This document shows positions 32,993-34,259 of a DNA stretch of 34,259 bases, in pieces. The translations under genes were made by a program, and so were the position numbers. Numbering within the stretch: the stretch's first letter is position 1; each line of letters starts with the position of its first letter. The stretch is from an uncultured Myxococcales bacterium (GTDB taxonomy: Bacteria > Myxococcota_A > Bradymonadia > UBA7976 > UBA1532), in contig CAINDO010000113.1 in assembly GCA_903847385.1 (NCBI GenBank), forward strand, positions 1-34,259, read 5' to 3'. The notes beneath the pieces are model-generated. The model was given only the letters and a program-made list of their open reading frames with translations, made no database searches and was not told the origin of the DNA.

Positions 32993-34128
32993 ATGCCCCC
33001 CCTGCCCTGCGGGTTCAGGAGCGCCGAGGCCGCCGGTGATGGGTCTGGCGGCGGCCAGCCTTGCGCGCCGTCGACGATCTTTCGGGCGGTCCGCGCGTGG
33101 CGCGAGTCGGGCAGCTCGTCGACGAACGTGCGCAGCGTGGCTCGCGCGTCCGCGTCGCGGTTCTGGGCGACCTGTGACAGCGCGAGTCCCCAGTAGGCGT
33201 CGTCCCGGAAGACGCTCGTGCGGAACTCGTCCAGCATGCGCTTGAACGCCCGCTCGGCGGCCGCGGCGTCGCGCCGCAGGTGCAGGTGCATCCACCCGAT
33301 GGCGATGCCGGCGTCGTCCAGGCGTTTGCTGCGATAGCCGCCGAGCACGTAATTCTGGTCCTCGCGCACGTGCAGCAGCGCCTCGCAGGTCGCGATCGCG
33401 GCGTCCACGCGGCCCTGCCGGCGCTCCAGCGTGGCCAGCAGCCACAGGGCGTCGTCCAGCAGCGGGCTCACGTAGTAGCGCTGCGTGAGGCGGTGCAGCG
33501 TGTTCCGCGCCCCGCCGACGTCTCCGCCGCGCTGGACCTGCAGCCAGGCGGCGTAGAACAGCAGATTGTCGCCGACGGACTTGTCCTTGAAACGCTCCGC
33601 GGCGCCCAGCATCCACTGGACGAGCACGTGCTCGTCGGCCGGCGTGAGCGGCGCTTCGGCGCGTCGGCGCACGGCCAGATACTTGACCGCCTTGTCCGCG
33701 CCGGACGCGCCCGGGTGAGACTCGACGACGGCCTGCAGCGCCGCGCGGCCGGCGGGCCCCTGCCCGGGTTGTTCGGCGAGCAAGCGGGCCTTGCGCCACG
33801 CGGCGAAGGCGGCGCGCTCCGTGCCCTCGAACTTCTCGGCGTCGGCGTACAGGCCCGTCGCCTCGTCGACGCGGCCCTCGCGCTCGCGCATCTGCGCCCG
33901 CCGGTAGGCGGCGAGCGCCTGCGTCTCCGGCGTGGGGTCCGCCTGCGCGACCTCGAGGAAAAGCCGCTCGGCCTCGTCGTGTCGCTTCTGGCTGAAGGCC
34001 CGCTCGGCGGCGGCGTAGCGTTCGTCGCTCTCGATGCGGGCGCGACGCTCGGCGTCCCCCCCGCAGGCGGTGCACACCCCGGCGACCAGAATCAGCGCGC
34101 AGGCGAAGCCGAGCCTCGGCGCACGCAT
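32989..34128 (-). CDS. TPR-repeat lipoprotein at the head of the MCE operon
   Basis: This is a 379-residue lipoprotein (hydrophobic signal ending C-T-A-C, Cys near residue 22; the -3 Cys is unusual). The mature protein is helical, with TPR-like pairs such as Y-A-A-A-E-R-A-F-S-Q and A-E-R-A-F-K-R, over about 30-350. A Pro-rich tail ends the protein. Its stop overlaps the TTG of the second ATPase gene, so it is translationally coupled to the transporter and may be an outer-membrane or periplasmic partner in lipid transfer, possibly in place of MlaA or MlaC, neither of which is present. That role is inference. ATG 34128 is four bases after the threonine aldolase stop, with GTGAGG upstream. Confidence 0.8.
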   Translation of the reverse strand: MRAPRLGFACALILVAGVCTACGGDAERRARIESDERYAAAERAFSQKRHDEAERLFLEVAQADPTPETQALAAYRRAQMREREGRVDEATGLYADAEKFEGTERAAFAAWRKARLLAEQPGQGPAGRAALQAVVESHPGASGADKAVKYLAVRRRAEAPLTPADEHVLVQWMLGAAERFKDKSVGDNLLFYAAWLQVQRGGDVGGARNTLHRLTQRYYVSPLLDDALWLLATLERRQGRVDAAIATCEALLHVREDQNYVLGGYRSKRLDDAGIAIGWMHLHLRRDAAAAERAFKRMLDEFRTSVFRDDAYWGLALSQVAQNRDADARATLRTFVDELPDSRHARTARKIVDGAQGWPPPDPSPAASALLNPQGRGGI

Positions 34129-34132
34129 CGCC

Positions 34133-34259
34133 TCACCCCTGCCCGAGCGCGCGGGCGACGGCGGCAATGGCTCGGCTCACGTCCGCGTCGTTCACGTCCA
34201 GGTGGGTCACGAACCGCACGCCCCGCGGCCCGAAGGGCACCGCGCGGACCTCGGCGGCC
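34133..34259 (-). CDS. Low-specificity threonine aldolase, C-terminal fragment (partial at window edge)
   Basis: Only the last 41 codons and the TGA (34133-34135) are in the window. The segment G-V-R-F-V-T-H-L-D-V-x-D-A-D-V, followed by an Ala-rich helix, matches the C-terminus of PLP-dependent low-specificity L-threonine aldolases, which cleave L-threonine or allo-threonine to glycine and acetaldehyde. The catalytic lysine is outside the window, so activity cannot be judged. The stop is four bases before the TPR lipoprotein ATG, so it may be the first known gene of this operon, although a link between threonine cleavage and lipid transport is not obvious. Assignment rests on a short segment. 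Confidence 0.65.
   Translation of the reverse strand, partial: AAEVRAVPFGPRGVRFVTHLDVNDADVSRAIAAVARALGQG

Overview
This is a gene-dense, very GC-rich window (roughly 70% G+C by eye) from a Gram-negative, double-membraned bacterium. It holds 26 protein genes, the first and last cut by the window edges. Several exported proteins are lipoproteins whose mature N-terminus is a long Asp/Ala/Pro-rich or poly-Gly tether. That feature, together with zinc-ribbon/FHA proteins, TPR lipoproteins and an MCE lipid-transport operon, suggests a deltaproteobacterial-type lineage (Myxococcota or Bradymonadota-like). This is inference from style, not a phylogenetic test. I see no tRNA, rRNA, insertion sequence, phage gene or CRISPR array. 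No gene-free stretch exceeds 300 bases; the largest gap is 22097-22325.

Layout. 1-935 (minus): an FHA/zinc-ribbon signalling protein and the start of a second zinc-ribbon protein, behind a good sigma70-like promoter. 1120-7133 (plus): a lipoprotein penicillin-acylase family Ntn hydrolase, an unknown exported protein and a soluble GAF-PAS histidine kinase, apparently one operon. 7143-9995 (minus): a large lipoprotein with chitobiase-like/Ig-like repeats and one c-type haem motif. 10144-11964 (plus): the translational GTPase TypA/BipA. 11995-13608 (minus): a tandem cyclic-nucleotide-binding protein without a DNA-binding domain, divergent from a small outer-membrane-type protein (13678-14271); a perfect dyad lies between them. 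14312-16943 (plus): a coupled trio of a double zinc ribbon, an exported membrane protein and a TPR lipoprotein. 16956-22096 (minus): two tandem paralogous lipoproteins whose C-terminal halves resemble lipid-binding BPI/TULIP folds. 22326-24162 (plus): a DUF3727-like acidic protein and a thiolase, behind a promoter overlapped by an 11-bp inverted repeat. 24173-24925 (minus): a secreted staphylococcal-nuclease-like enzyme. 25041-28912 (plus): a membrane-anchored TolB-like propeller protein coupled to a polytopic membrane protein with an HELQH metallopeptidase motif. 28922-34259 (minus): the C-terminus of a threonine aldolase, a TPR lipoprotein and a five-gene MCE/Mla-type lipid transporter.

The most interesting system is the MCE transporter. 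It has two different ATPases and two different permeases. At aligned positions one ATPase has an intact LSGG signature but Asp in place of the catalytic Glu. The other has an intact Glu but a degenerate signature (IGDGL). If they heterodimerise, they form one consensus and one degenerate ATP site, as in asymmetric ABC exporters such as TAP. Other candidates for undescribed systems are the propeller/HExxH membrane-protease pair and the tandem TULIP-like lipoproteins. Much of the window concerns the cell envelope: lipid transport, surface lipoproteins and exported enzymes.
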